Source: Citrobacter freundii (GTDB lineage: Bacteria; Bacteroidota; Bacteroidia; Chitinophagales; Chitinophagaceae). Taken from it: a stretch of DNA of 64,000 nucleotides. Below the pieces are notes generated by a model. That model worked only from the letters and a program-made list of their open reading frames with translations, did not search any database and had not been told where the DNA came from. The position numbers were made by a program, and so were the translations under genes. The DNA is taken from assembly GCA_003243445.1 (NCBI GenBank), contig QFQQ01000022.1:22033-86032 (forward strand), written 5' to 3'. This document shows, piece by piece, positions 8,119 to 16,338 of this stretch (positions are counted from its first letter, which is position 1; each line of letters starts with the position of its first letter).

Positions 8119-8193
8119 AAAGTAAAAAGTAAAAAAAGCCCGATCGCGTTGGAGTAGCTCCTTCATGATCGGACCTTTTTTACTTTTTACTTT
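8119..8193. repeat. E-family inverted repeat of AAAAAGT heptamers
   Basis: The left arm (8119-8145) and right arm (8167-8193) are complementary at 25 of 27 positions. The outer part is built of AAAAAGT heptamers and the inner part is CCGATC/GATCGG, around a 21-nt loop. More heptamer-like copies extend to the left. It ends 4 nt from the stop codon of the amino acid permease and can act as its terminator. It is built like the other cassettes but from a different word. Confidence 0.85.
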
Positions 8194-8197
8194 ATAA

Positions 8198-9694
8198 TCA
8201 GCCTTTTCTGAGCTTACTGTTATGACGGCTGTAGGCGAAATAAACGATCAGGCCTAAAACCATCCATACCAGTGCCACTGTCAATGTCTGGGCGTCCAGC
8301 GCTACGATCATACCCGCGCAGATAATGATACCAAGGATCGGAACGATCGGTACCAGCGGTGTTCTGAACGGACGCTCGATATTGGGCTCTTTTCTGCGAA
8401 GGATCCAGACACCTGCGCTTACCAGCACGAACGCGAACAGCGTGCCGAACGAAGTAAGGTCGCCTGCCACGTGGCCAGGTACAAATGCAGCGAACAGACC
8501 AACGAATACAAAAAGGATCCAGTTTGCTTTATACGGCGTTTTAAATTTCGGATGCAATACACCAAACACTTTAGGGATCAGCCCGTCATTACTCATTGTG
8601 TAGAAGATACGGCTTTGTCCCATCAACATTACCAGGATCACGGAAGAGAAACCGGCGAGGATCGCCACCGTTACGGCAGTTGCCAGCCAGCCATAACCGG
8701 ACATGTATGCTGAAATGGCGTAAGCAACAGAAGCTTCACGGCCTTTTTCCGGATCAACAAAGTCTTTCCAGCTTGCCACACCTGTCAGTACGTGACCGAA
8801 CAGGATATAAAGAACTGTACAGATGACCAGCGAACCAAGGATGCCGATCGGCATATCGCGTTTTGGGTTTTTTGCTTCCTGTGCCGCTGTACTAACCGCG
8901 TCAAAGCCGATGAAGGCAAAGAACACGATCGCCGCGCCACCAAGTACGCCACCCCAGCCATGTTTGAAGAAGCCGGAATAATCGGCAATGACTTTTCCTG
9001 CCTGGTCGGTCACCGGCGGTGTACCTTCAGGGATCAGGTAAGGTGTATGGTTCTCAGGTTTGATGAACTGCCAGCCGATCGCAATGAACAGGAGAACGAT
9101 CGCTACTTTGATAAATACGATGATCGCATTTACAAAAGCAGATTCCTGTGTTCCTTTGATCAGCAGGAGCGTTAATAATAAGAGGATAATAAGTGCAGGG
9201 GCATTCATGATACCGCTGTGATGCACACCGAGAGAGTCAGTAAAGCTCTCGAACGGCGAGTGGCACCATTCATAGGGTATGCTGCCTCCCAACAACTTGT
9301 TCAGATATTCACTCCAGGCGATAGATACAGTAGCGGCTCCCAGTGCATATTCCATGATCAGGGCCCATCCGATGATCCATGCTACTAATTCTCCCATGGT
9401 CACATATGAGTAGGCATAAGCACTACCCGCGATAGGGATCATACTTGCAAATTCAGCATAACAAAGGCCGGCAAATGCACAACCCACTGCTGCTACAATA
9501 AAGGAAAGGGTAACTGCGGGGCCAGCAGCCTGACCAGCGGCTGCCGCTGTCCTGACAAACAAACCCGCACCAATAATGGCACCGATCCCAAGGGCAATCA
9601 GATTGCCTGCCCCCAAAGTCCGTTTAAGGCCTTTTTCGCTGTCCGCAGCTTGCGCCAGCAATTGGCCAAGGGGCTTCTTGACAAATAAACTCAT
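8198..9694 (-). CDS. APC superfamily amino acid permease, 498 aa
   Basis: Polytopic inner-membrane transporter with about 12-14 hydrophobic helices. The N-terminus has the APC consensus GAGNLIALGIGAIIGAGLFV, followed by FAGLCYAEFASMIPIAGSAY, which is typical of the cationic amino acid transporter branch (YfnA/CAT-like). GGAAIVFFAFIGFDAVSTAA is the conserved helix 6 region. The substrate cannot be assigned from sequence; basic or neutral amino acids are plausible. It is convergent with nothing and is ended by the E-family hairpin. Confidence 0.9.
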   Translation of the reverse strand: MSLFVKKPLGQLLAQAADSEKGLKRTLGAGNLIALGIGAIIGAGLFVRTAAAAGQAAGPAVTLSFIVAAVGCAFAGLCYAEFASMIPIAGSAYAYSYVTMGELVAWIIGWALIMEYALGAATVSIAWSEYLNKLLGGSIPYEWCHSPFESFTDSLGVHHSGIMNAPALIILLLLTLLLIKGTQESAFVNAIIVFIKVAIVLLFIAIGWQFIKPENHTPYLIPEGTPPVTDQAGKVIADYSGFFKHGWGGVLGGAAIVFFAFIGFDAVSTAAQEAKNPKRDMPIGILGSLVICTVLYILFGHVLTGVASWKDFVDPEKGREASVAYAISAYMSGYGWLATAVTVAILAGFSSVILVMLMGQSRIFYTMSNDGLIPKVFGVLHPKFKTPYKANWILFVFVGLFAAFVPGHVAGDLTSFGTLFAFVLVSAGVWILRRKEPNIERPFRTPLVPIVPILGIIICAGMIVALDAQTLTVALVWMVLGLIVYFAYSRHNSKLRKG

Positions 9695-9854
9695 AAGTGA
9701 CTATAATTGTGTTTTAGTTCGGGAAATAAGGTCGTAAAGTAAACAATAATTTAATTCGCGCTTTATTTCTTTTAGTAAATGCCTCATTCGGGGGTAAATG
9801 TTTTTACTATCCGGTATTTTTTCCGATTTTCGGACTTTTATACCCCTAGCGCTT

Positions 9855-11102
9855 ATGTCTAAAGGAAACAAGCTCACCATATACATCCTCCTCGCAATGT
9901 TCTTAGGAGGTGTGGTGGGATATGTTGTTCATCGTCAGGCTTCTCCCGAATTCATTAAATCGTTTTCCACTAATATTAAACTGCTTACCACGATCTTTCT
10001 CAGACTGGTGCAAATGATCATTGCTCCGCTTGTGTTCAGCACCCTGGTCGTTGGCATCGCCAAACTCGGAGATCTGAAAACAGTTGGCAGAGTGGGCGGG
10101 AAGGCACTTCTCTGGTTTGTTACGGCTTCGCTCGCGAGCCTCCTGCTGGGAATGGTGCTGGTTAATATTTTTGAACCAGGTTCGCTCATTGCCAAAGCGA
10201 CTTCTGATGCTTCAGCGGCAAATGATCTGATCGGCAAGACACAGGAATTTTCACTCGCCAGGTTTGTTGAACATGTCTTTCCTAAAAGCGTTTTTGAAGC
10301 CATGGCCAATAATGAAGTCCTTCAGCTTGTGGTCTTCAGCATATTCTTTGGTGTCGCTTGTGCTGCCATCGGAGAGAAATCAAAATCTGTTGTAAAAGCG
10401 CTGGACTCGGTTGCCCATATCATTCTTAAAATGGTGGGATACGTCATGAACTTCGCTCCGCTTGGAGTATTTGGCGCCCTGGCAGCGGTTATCGCAACTA
10501 ACGGCCTGGAGATCTTCAATTTTTACCTTAAATATTTTATCTATTTCCTGATCGGTATCGCGCTGCTCTGGGTGTTGTTGCTTAGCGTCGGCTACCTAGT
10601 ATTGCGTAGACGTTTGCCTGAATTGCTCCGCCGGATTTCCCAGCCCTTGCTGATCGCATTCAGTACAACAAGCAGTGAAGCTGTTTTTCCAAAACTTACT
10701 GAGGAGCTGGAGCGTTTTGGGTGCAAGGATAAGATCGTCTCTTTTGTATTGCCGTTGGGGTATTCCTTTAACCTTGATGGAAGTATGATGTATATGACTT
10801 TTGCCAGCATCGCTATAGCGCAGGCGTATAACGTGCAGATGGACATTGGTACGCAGCTGACAATGCTGCTCGTACTGATGCTGACCAGTAAGGGTATCGC
10901 CGGCGTTCCAAGGGCTTCTCTGGTGGTAGTAACTGCCACCTGTGCCATGTTCAACATTCCACCTGAAGGCATCGCCCTGATCCTGCCGATCGACCACTTC
11001 TGCGATATGTTCCGCACCGCCACCAACGTGGTAGGAAACGCTTTAGCTACCAGTGTGGTCAGTAAATGGGAAGGTGAACTGGCCGAACCTGCAAATTCTT
11101 AA
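9855..11102 (+). CDS. Dicarboxylate/amino acid:cation symporter (DAACS family), 415 aa
   Basis: Sodium- or proton-coupled symporter for C4-dicarboxylates or glutamate/aspartate. Family marks are FSTTSSEAVFPKLTEEL, PLGYSFNLDGSMMYM (the NMDG-like substrate region), TSKGIAGVPRASLVV, and IDHFCDMFRTATNVVGNA. Helix content and length (about 415) are normal. The ATG giving MSKGNKLTIYIL is preferred over an upstream in-frame start that would add 19 residues without family support. DedA and MFS genes follow on the same strand at 56 and 6 nt and may be cotranscribed. Confidence 0.92.
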   Translation: MSKGNKLTIYILLAMFLGGVVGYVVHRQASPEFIKSFSTNIKLLTTIFLRLVQMIIAPLVFSTLVVGIAKLGDLKTVGRVGGKALLWFVTASLASLLLGMVLVNIFEPGSLIAKATSDASAANDLIGKTQEFSLARFVEHVFPKSVFEAMANNEVLQLVVFSIFFGVACAAIGEKSKSVVKALDSVAHIILKMVGYVMNFAPLGVFGALAAVIATNGLEIFNFYLKYFIYFLIGIALLWVLLLSVGYLVLRRRLPELLRRISQPLLIAFSTTSSEAVFPKLTEELERFGCKDKIVSFVLPLGYSFNLDGSMMYMTFASIAIAQAYNVQMDIGTQLTMLLVLMLTSKGIAGVPRASLVVVTATCAMFNIPPEGIALILPIDHFCDMFRTATNVVGNALATSVVSKWEGELAEPANS

Positions 11103-11158
11103 TCCAATATCAATACCCTGAAACCTTATCAAACCAGATTCATTTATATATTTAACCC

Positions 11159-11890
11159 ATGGAAAGTTTATTACACATTTACCTGTTGGACGGCGATGGT
11201 ATGATCCAACGTTTTATCACCTGGATCATTGAGAATGGAGGCCTCTATTTCCTTCTCCTCGTAATTTTTGCGGAAACAGGTCTCTTTGTCGGCTTCTTCC
11301 TTCCTGGTGATTCGCTGCTCTTCGCTGCAGGCATCTTTATGAATAACCTGGTTAAAGAATTATCGGGAGTGACCGGTGATGTACATGTTGATTTTGGGTT
11401 TTATCATATCATTATTATCCTGATGATCATTACAGCATCAGTACTGGGCAATATCGTCGGCTACTGGTTTGGCCACAAAGCCGGTCCTGTGCTCTTCGAA
11501 CGCCGCGATACCTGGATCTTCAAGAAAAAGCACTTATTCAAAGCGCGTGATTTCTATAATGAATATGGTAAGGCAACGATCTTTCTTGCGAAATTCCTGC
11601 CGATCGTCCGCACTTTCGCTCCGATCGTGGCCGGTATTGTGAAAATGCCCAAACCACAATTCATTTTCTATAACATTATCGGCAGTGTCTGCTGGGTTAC
11701 TTCCATGATGCTCGGCGGCTACTTCCTGCAAACATGGGTTGAAAGGAAATTTGGCTTCAGCCTCAAAGATCATATTGAGGCGATCACGATCATTATCATT
11801 CTTATTACTACATTGCCCGTGATCTATAAATTATTCTTTGCAAAAAAGCCGGTGGTGCCACCTCCGGCTGATAATAATGTAAATCCATAA
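11159..11890 (+). CDS. DedA family membrane protein, 243 aa
   Basis: Inner-membrane protein of the DedA/VTT superfamily. GLFVGFFLPGDSLLFAAG near residue 41 is the DedA signature, and FLAKFLPIVRTFAPIVAG near residue 140 carries the conserved Arg. DedA proteins act in lipid scrambling/undecaprenyl phosphate flipping and membrane homeostasis; the specific role here is unknown. The length is at the upper normal range. The next gene starts 6 nt after the stop, so the pair is likely one transcript. Confidence 0.92.
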   Translation: MESLLHIYLLDGDGMIQRFITWIIENGGLYFLLLVIFAETGLFVGFFLPGDSLLFAAGIFMNNLVKELSGVTGDVHVDFGFYHIIIILMIITASVLGNIVGYWFGHKAGPVLFERRDTWIFKKKHLFKARDFYNEYGKATIFLAKFLPIVRTFAPIVAGIVKMPKPQFIFYNIIGSVCWVTSMMLGGYFLQTWVERKFGFSLKDHIEAITIIIILITTLPVIYKLFFAKKPVVPPPADNNVNP

Positions 11891-11896
11891 TCCAAC

Positions 11897-13135
11897 ATGA
11901 GCTTGCCAGCCGGTAAACAATCGCTATTCAGCGTCGCTGTCATTGTTGCAGCATTAGGATATTTTGTCGATATATACGACCTGTTATTGTTTGGGATCAT
12001 CCGTGTTCCCAGCCTGCAATCCTTTGGGCTTTCGCCGGAGCAGGTAACAACTGATGGTGAAGCCATCCTGCAATGGCAAATGTGGGGACTGCTGATCGGT
12101 GGAATCATAGCAGGTGTGATCGGCGACAGGCGCGGTCGTCTGAGCGTGCTGTTCGGATCGATCATTCTGTACTCATTAGCCAATATTGCAAATGGATTTG
12201 TGGAAACCGTTGATCAGTATAAATGGATCCGCTTTATCGCAGGGCTTGGATTAGCTGGTGAACTGGGCGCAGGTATAACACTTGTTTCTGAACTGACTCC
12301 TAAAGAAAAACGTGGCATTGCAACGTCACTAGTGGCAGGCATTGGTCTGACCGGCGCTGTTGTTGCGTTTGTGATGAAGGAAAACTTTCATTGGCGAACC
12401 TGTTATTTCATCGGTGGAGGACTGGGCATGTTATTGTTGATTCTCCGTATCTCCGTTTTTGAATCGGGAATGTTCCATGAAGTAAAAAAAATGGATGTTC
12501 AACGTGGCAACTTCCTGATGTTATTCACCAATGCCAATCGATTTAAAAGATATATCTGCGGAATACTGATCGGATTGCCAACCTGGTTTGTGATCGGCGT
12601 GCTGGTGACCTTCTCCAGTGAATTTGCAAAATGGTTTGGCATCACCGAACCGGTTGATCCTGGTAAAGCCATCATGTTTGCTTACGCGGCGATTTCGCTC
12701 GGAGATATCGCTATCGGATTTGTCAGCCAGTGGATGAAAAGCCGGAAGAAAGCGTTGTTCCTGTTCTACGGTATCACGATACTTTTTATGGTGCTGTTCT
12801 TCACAATACAATGGAACGGTTCTGCCAATAAAATGTACTGGATCTGTGCAGGACTTGGCTTTGGTACCGGCTTCTGGGCAATATTTGTAACGATGGGTGC
12901 TGAACAGTTTGGAACTAATCTTCGGGCAACCGCTGCTACAACTATACCGAATATGGTTCGGGGTATGCTGGCGATCGTTGTTCTGCCTCTATTCAAATGG
13001 CTAAGAGGAATGGAAGGCGTTGGCTATGTTAAAGGGGGAATCTACTCTGCAATCATACTGATGGTGATCACAATCATTGCTGCTGCATTTACAAAAGAAA
13101 CTTTTGGGAAGGATCTGAATTATGTTGAGGAATGA
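11897..13135 (+). CDS. MFS transporter (sugar/metabolite porter-like), 412 aa
   Basis: Major facilitator with 12 predicted helices. GVIGDRRGRLSVLFGSII near residue 76-93 is the loop 2-3 motif, and GLGLAGELGAGITLVSEL followed by PKEKRGIATSLVAG fits the metabolite:H+ symporter group. The TM1 region VDIYDLLLFGIIRVPSLQS has the Asp typical of that group. The substrate is unknown. Its start lies 6 nt after the DedA stop. Confidence 0.88.
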   Translation: MSLPAGKQSLFSVAVIVAALGYFVDIYDLLLFGIIRVPSLQSFGLSPEQVTTDGEAILQWQMWGLLIGGIIAGVIGDRRGRLSVLFGSIILYSLANIANGFVETVDQYKWIRFIAGLGLAGELGAGITLVSELTPKEKRGIATSLVAGIGLTGAVVAFVMKENFHWRTCYFIGGGLGMLLLILRISVFESGMFHEVKKMDVQRGNFLMLFTNANRFKRYICGILIGLPTWFVIGVLVTFSSEFAKWFGITEPVDPGKAIMFAYAAISLGDIAIGFVSQWMKSRKKALFLFYGITILFMVLFFTIQWNGSANKMYWICAGLGFGTGFWAIFVTMGAEQFGTNLRATAATTIPNMVRGMLAIVVLPLFKWLRGMEGVGYVKGGIYSAIILMVITIIAAAFTKETFGKDLNYVEE

Positions 13136-13142
13136 TGGCTGG

Positions 13143-13189
13143 TTGACCTGCGTAAGCTTCTTCCTACGCTAAGCTGCTGCGGCGGTCAA
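13143..13189. terminator. Hairpin downstream of the MFS gene
   Basis: TTGACC at the left end pairs with GGTCAA at the right, and inside this AGCTT pairs with AAGCT. It follows the MFS stop codon within about 10 nt and faces the convergent GT9 gene. The T-run is weak, so the terminator call is moderate. Confidence 0.4.
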
Positions 13190-13317
13190 GCCCGCAGATC
13201 ACACAGATCAGCACCCACATTCATAAGCTATCAGCGTAATCTGCGTATCGAATAAATGAAATTGGGTTAACAAAGGAAACTTCTATAGCAGGCAGATAAA
13301 TCCGCGTAATCAGCGGG
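13190..13317. repeat. Degenerate D-like inverted repeat
   Basis: The left part (13190-13212, CCCGCAGATCACACAGATCAGC) and the right part (13292-13317, containing ATCCGCGTAATCAGCGGG) are partly complementary. Another copy of the GCGTAATCTGCG word lies between them. This resembles the decamer family but is more decayed. It fills the convergent spacer between the MFS and GT9 genes and touches the GT9 stop codon. Confidence 0.5.
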
Positions 13318-14344
13318 ATAATACGCCATTCAATCTATCAACAACCATCCCTTCCGGCAACTGTTCCATACATGCATGATCTCCTCTGTAACAGGGCTTA
13401 TTTCCAAATACGGAACAAGGCCTGCAATACAGATCTATCTGTACTGCGTTCTCTGCCTTTTGTCCCCATCCATAAAAGCCCGCATACGGATGCGTTGCTC
13501 CCCAGATGGAAATCACCGGCACATTGAACAGCGATGCCAGATGCATATTCGCTGAATCCATACTGATCATCACATCGATATTACTGATGATCGCCAGTTC
13601 TTCACTGAATGAAAATTTGCCTGCGAGATTGATCACACCGGGAAATCTTGTTTCCCACTCCGTTAATAAGTTTACTTCCTCTTTTCCACCGCCAAAAAAG
13701 AAAAGCTGGTTGTTTGTATCGCTATGTAATTGCTGAATGACCGCCAGCATCTTGTCTACCGGATACATTTTTTCACCATGCTTTGCAAAAGGTGCGATGC
13801 CGATATGTTTTTTGCCGGGAACAAACAGGTCCGCAGCATTTGAAGGAAGCGGTTGTTTTGTAAAAGCAGGTTGGCTTTTATCCAATGTAAATGGATAGCC
13901 AAGTTCATTGAATACATCTGCATATCGCTGGAAAGAGGTTTTCAATTGCACCAGTTTCTTATTTTCTTTCGCTGTCAGCTCTTTTTTCTCTTTTCTTCCC
14001 TTATCGATCTTTGCAACAGGCACCCCGGATAAGCGGAACAGGTTCCGGAGAATGATAGAGCGTAATACATTGTGCAGATCAGCCACAGCATCAAAGTGAT
14101 GCCTGGCTTTCAATTCGCGAAAGAGTTTATAGATGCCGGTAAATCCCTTATGCCTGCCTCTTTTTTCGAGTGCATATATTTCCGTTCTTTCCAGCCGTTC
14201 GAACATCGGTGCAAAGGAAGGCGTTGTTACAACTGTCAACTTCAGCTCAGGATAATGTTGCAATAATTGTTTCAGCACCGGAACTGTCATTGCCACATCA
14301 CCCAGTGCTGAAGTCCGTATCACCAAAAGATGTTTAGCCTCCAT
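13310..14344 (-). CDS. Glycosyltransferase family 9 (heptosyltransferase-like), 344 aa
   Basis: Cytoplasmic GT-B glycosyltransferase related to ADP-heptose:LPS heptosyltransferases. The N-terminus has LLVIRTSALGDVAMTVPVLK, the GT9 signature, and the C-terminal domain has VMISMDSANMHLASLFNVPV followed by SIWGATHP, the nucleotide-sugar region. It probably adds a sugar to lipopolysaccharide core or a related glycan. It overlaps the DUF4254 gene by 11 nt, so the two are translationally coupled, an association common in Bacteroidota. Confidence 0.9.
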   Translation of the reverse strand: MEAKHLLVIRTSALGDVAMTVPVLKQLLQHYPELKLTVVTTPSFAPMFERLERTEIYALEKRGRHKGFTGIYKLFRELKARHHFDAVADLHNVLRSIILRNLFRLSGVPVAKIDKGRKEKKELTAKENKKLVQLKTSFQRYADVFNELGYPFTLDKSQPAFTKQPLPSNAADLFVPGKKHIGIAPFAKHGEKMYPVDKMLAVIQQLHSDTNNQLFFFGGGKEEVNLLTEWETRFPGVINLAGKFSFSEELAIISNIDVMISMDSANMHLASLFNVPVISIWGATHPYAGFYGWGQKAENAVQIDLYCRPCSVFGNKPCYRGDHACMEQLPEGMVVDRLNGVLSR

Positions 14345-14954
14345 TCGCTGCTGTTGATTGCTGATATAATACAGGGTTCAGTGAAGGATCGTTATACATT
14401 TTCATCTGCTTGTACACTTTCATGTATTTTTTCCCCTGTGCGATATCGTTCAACAATTCGTCAATAGCTGATGAAAGATCTGTTCTTTGTTCAAGCAGCA
14501 CTGCCAGTTTTTGTTTGCACGCTGCAATATGTCCGGCGCTTGCATCCGTTCTTTCCGATTCGATGCGCATATGATAGATCTTCAGCGCAAGTATCGATAA
14601 CCGGTCGATCGCCCAGGCCGGGCTTTCTGTATTGATCGATGCATTGGCTGCAGTCTTTACCCCTGCGTATTGCTGTAGAAAATAGCTGTCGATATATTCC
14701 ACTACATCCGTTCTTTCCTGGTTTGAAGAGTCGATCCTTCTTTTGATAGCGAGCGCTTCCACGGGATCGATCGCAGGATTGCGGATAATATCTTCCAGGT
14801 GCCATTGCACTGTATCGATCCAATTCTTCAGATAAAGCAAATGCTCCAGCTTGTCCGAAGGATATGAATTGCTGATAGGGGTATCTACATGGTCCTTCAG
14901 ATGGTAGTCGGCAATGCTTTTGTCAAAAATGGAATTGGCGAGGGAACTGATCAT
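14334..14954 (-). CDS. DUF4254 domain protein, 206 aa
   Basis: Helical cytoplasmic protein matching DUF4254, with features such as PYPSDKLEHLLYLKNWIDTV-like text near the N-terminus (here SDKLEHLLYLKNWIDTVQWH) and AIDRLSILALKIYHM in the middle. Its function is unknown, but it commonly sits beside family 9 glycosyltransferases, which suggests a role in glycan assembly. I use the ATG giving MISSLANSIFDKS; the longer in-frame reading would run through the promoter. A -7 box lies about 22 nt upstream. Confidence 0.82.
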   Translation of the reverse strand: MISSLANSIFDKSIADYHLKDHVDTPISNSYPSDKLEHLLYLKNWIDTVQWHLEDIIRNPAIDPVEALAIKRRIDSSNQERTDVVEYIDSYFLQQYAGVKTAANASINTESPAWAIDRLSILALKIYHMRIESERTDASAGHIAACKQKLAVLLEQRTDLSSAIDELLNDIAQGKKYMKVYKQMKMYNDPSLNPVLYQQSTAANGG

Positions 14955-14975
14955 AAGATATGACTGATTTAGCCG

Positions 14976-14983
14976 CAAATCTA
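14976..14983 (-). promoter_or_regulatory. -7 box (TAGATTTG) of the DUF4254-GT9 operon
   Basis: An exact TAnnTTTG match on the minus strand, about 21 nt upstream of the chosen DUF4254 start. It supports that start over the upstream in-frame codon, which would lie upstream of the promoter. Confidence 0.45.
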
Positions 14984-15112
14984 AGCTAAGAGGGGGAAAG
15001 AGGGAAGGAGAAAAAAGGGAAGTTGGGAGAGTGTACATTTTTGGAGGCTGTATGGGAATCGGGCTTGAGTAATGATCTCTTCATACTCCTTTTTCTTCCC
15101 CTTAAAAGTAAA

Positions 15113-15137
15113 ACCCGGGATGCGAAACACCCCGGGT
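15113..15137 (-). terminator. Terminator of the truncated sigma/anti-sigma unit
   Basis: ACCCGGG and CCCGGGT pair around an 11-nt loop, and the minus strand continues as TTTTACTTTTAAG. It lies about 40 nt downstream of the 80-residue gene. Confidence 0.65.
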
Positions 15138-15177
15138 AAGTTCTCTTTATCTCTATTTTTCTCTTTTAACTCTTAGC

Positions 15178-15420
15178 TTAGAACATAGCAGTGATCTTCT
15201 GCCACCATGCTTTTTCCTTTTTTGGGTAAAAAAGCGGGTAAGCCGTGTGATCCTGTATTTCTTTCAGAATGTCCTGTTCCATCTGCAATTTCTGTGTAGC
15301 TGAAAGCTCAAATTCTGAAGTGGTGCAGGAGAGCCATGTCTGGATTTGTCTTGTTTCCGCAGGTAAGGCTTCGCCATTTACATATCTTTCGAGTTTCCTG
15401 TGTAAGATTTCTGTTTTCAT
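15178..15420 (-). CDS. Short FecR-N-terminus-like protein, 80 aa (possible anti-sigma remnant)
   Basis: The 80-residue product (HRKLERYVNGEALPAET, then RQIQTWLSCTT) resembles the cytoplasmic N-terminal segment of Bacteroidota FecR-type anti-sigma factors. It stops after KKEKAWWQKITAMF, where the transmembrane helix and periplasmic FecR domain would normally begin. It lies downstream of a sigma-like gene that has also lost its C-terminal domain. Either the pair is a decayed sigma/anti-sigma module or it forms a minimal cytoplasmic regulator. The FecR resemblance is a judgement by eye. Confidence 0.55.
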   Translation of the reverse strand: MKTEILHRKLERYVNGEALPAETRQIQTWLSCTTSEFELSATQKLQMEQDILKEIQDHTAYPLFYPKKEKAWWQKITAMF

Positions 15421-15462
15421 AATTTTCCTTTTAGGTAAGAAGTAGGGTATATCACTATCCGA

Positions 15463-15963
15463 TTAGTCCAGTTTTGCGGCTACCATACGGGAAAGCCATT
15501 TAATGCTGGCCATGTTCAATACGTGGTTGCGTGGTTGTTCACGGGAGATGGTGTTTTGTCGGAAGAGTTCGGAAGCTGTTGGCACCGATTGCTTTTGCTG
15601 AACGGGTTTACGTGCATCCTGTAATGCTTCAGTTCTGAAGCTTGCTGCAATCTGTTCTTCGAGCATTTCTGAATAATCTGCGTTCTCCAGTTTCTCGTTC
15701 AATGTCTCTACTACACTTCTTCTTACAGATGTATAAAGATGCTGCGACACGGAAAAGTTTGCAGGAATAGTATGACGTTTTTCCCAGAGATCAATAAAGA
15801 TGTTCTTTACGATCTGGCGTGCATCATCAGAGGATTGCAGTTTTTTTGCGCTGTATGTATATAAACTATACCAGTAGCGACAATACAATTCTTCAAATGC
15901 ATCTGTGTCGTTCAATAAAAGGCGATCGATCAATTCCTGATCTGGTGTGAATGTCCTGCTCAT
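15463..15963 (-). CDS. Sigma-70-like protein with region 2 only, 166 aa
   Basis: The N-terminal half matches ECF sigma region 2 of the Bacteroidota type: LNDTDAFEELYCRYWYSLYT, then DDARQIVKNIFIDLWEKRHT and LYTSVRRSVVETL. The C-terminal half (from about residue 95) has no recognisable region 4 helix-turn-helix, and reads VQQKQSVPTASELFRQN and KWLSRMVAAKLD instead. Complete relatives are about 180-200 residues with region 4. It may be non-functional as a sigma factor, or may bind RNA polymerase without -35 recognition. The ATG giving MSRTFTPDQE is preferred to one 5 codons upstream. Confidence 0.65.
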   Translation of the reverse strand: MSRTFTPDQELIDRLLLNDTDAFEELYCRYWYSLYTYSAKKLQSSDDARQIVKNIFIDLWEKRHTIPANFSVSQHLYTSVRRSVVETLNEKLENADYSEMLEEQIAASFRTEALQDARKPVQQKQSVPTASELFRQNTISREQPRNHVLNMASIKWLSRMVAAKLD

Positions 15964-15978
15964 GGGTAGGGTTACCAA

Positions 15979-16338
15979 TTTGTGTAATTAAACAATTCAG
16001 GAGATTGGAATTGTTTTCGCAGGATTTGGGAGTTGTAAAAATCTGACTGCTAAACTACTCATCCTTTTTAATCCTTGCAATAGTTGCAAAAGGAAAGTTG
16101 CTAACATGGGACTTTTACGATAGATGGTTGTTCTCTTAAGATATTGTATGTAAGGTGACTGCTTGCTATCGTAGTCGCGTTAAGAAAATCCAAAATCTGT
16201 GCCATCGCAGGGGTATATGATATGCCTGAATCCGTCCAGTTTGTGTAACTGGTTCCGAATCATATCAATAATTTTTCATCTTTTTTTCGTGTATAAAAAG
16301 AAATGAAAAATGCAATAGCTAAATAAAAATGTTGACAA
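15979..16338. other. Gene-free spacer with two hairpins
   Basis: This 360-bp spacer lies between the ABC-F gene and the sigma-like gene, both on the minus strand. It holds no convincing ORF. A long imperfect hairpin at 16219-16266 (GATATG, GAATC/GATTC, CCAGTT/AACTGG) and an A/T hairpin at about 16272-16314 (TTTTTCAT with ATGAAAAA) lie near its right end. The second can terminate the ABC-F transcript. No cassette repeat is present here. Confidence 0.5.
16272..16314 (-). terminator. A/T-rich terminator-like hairpin after the ABC-F gene
   Basis: TTTTTCAT pairs with ATGAAAAA and an inner TTTTT with AAAAA. It lies about 25 nt downstream of the ABC-F stop codon on the minus strand. Low GC makes it a weak terminator. 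Confidence 0.4.
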
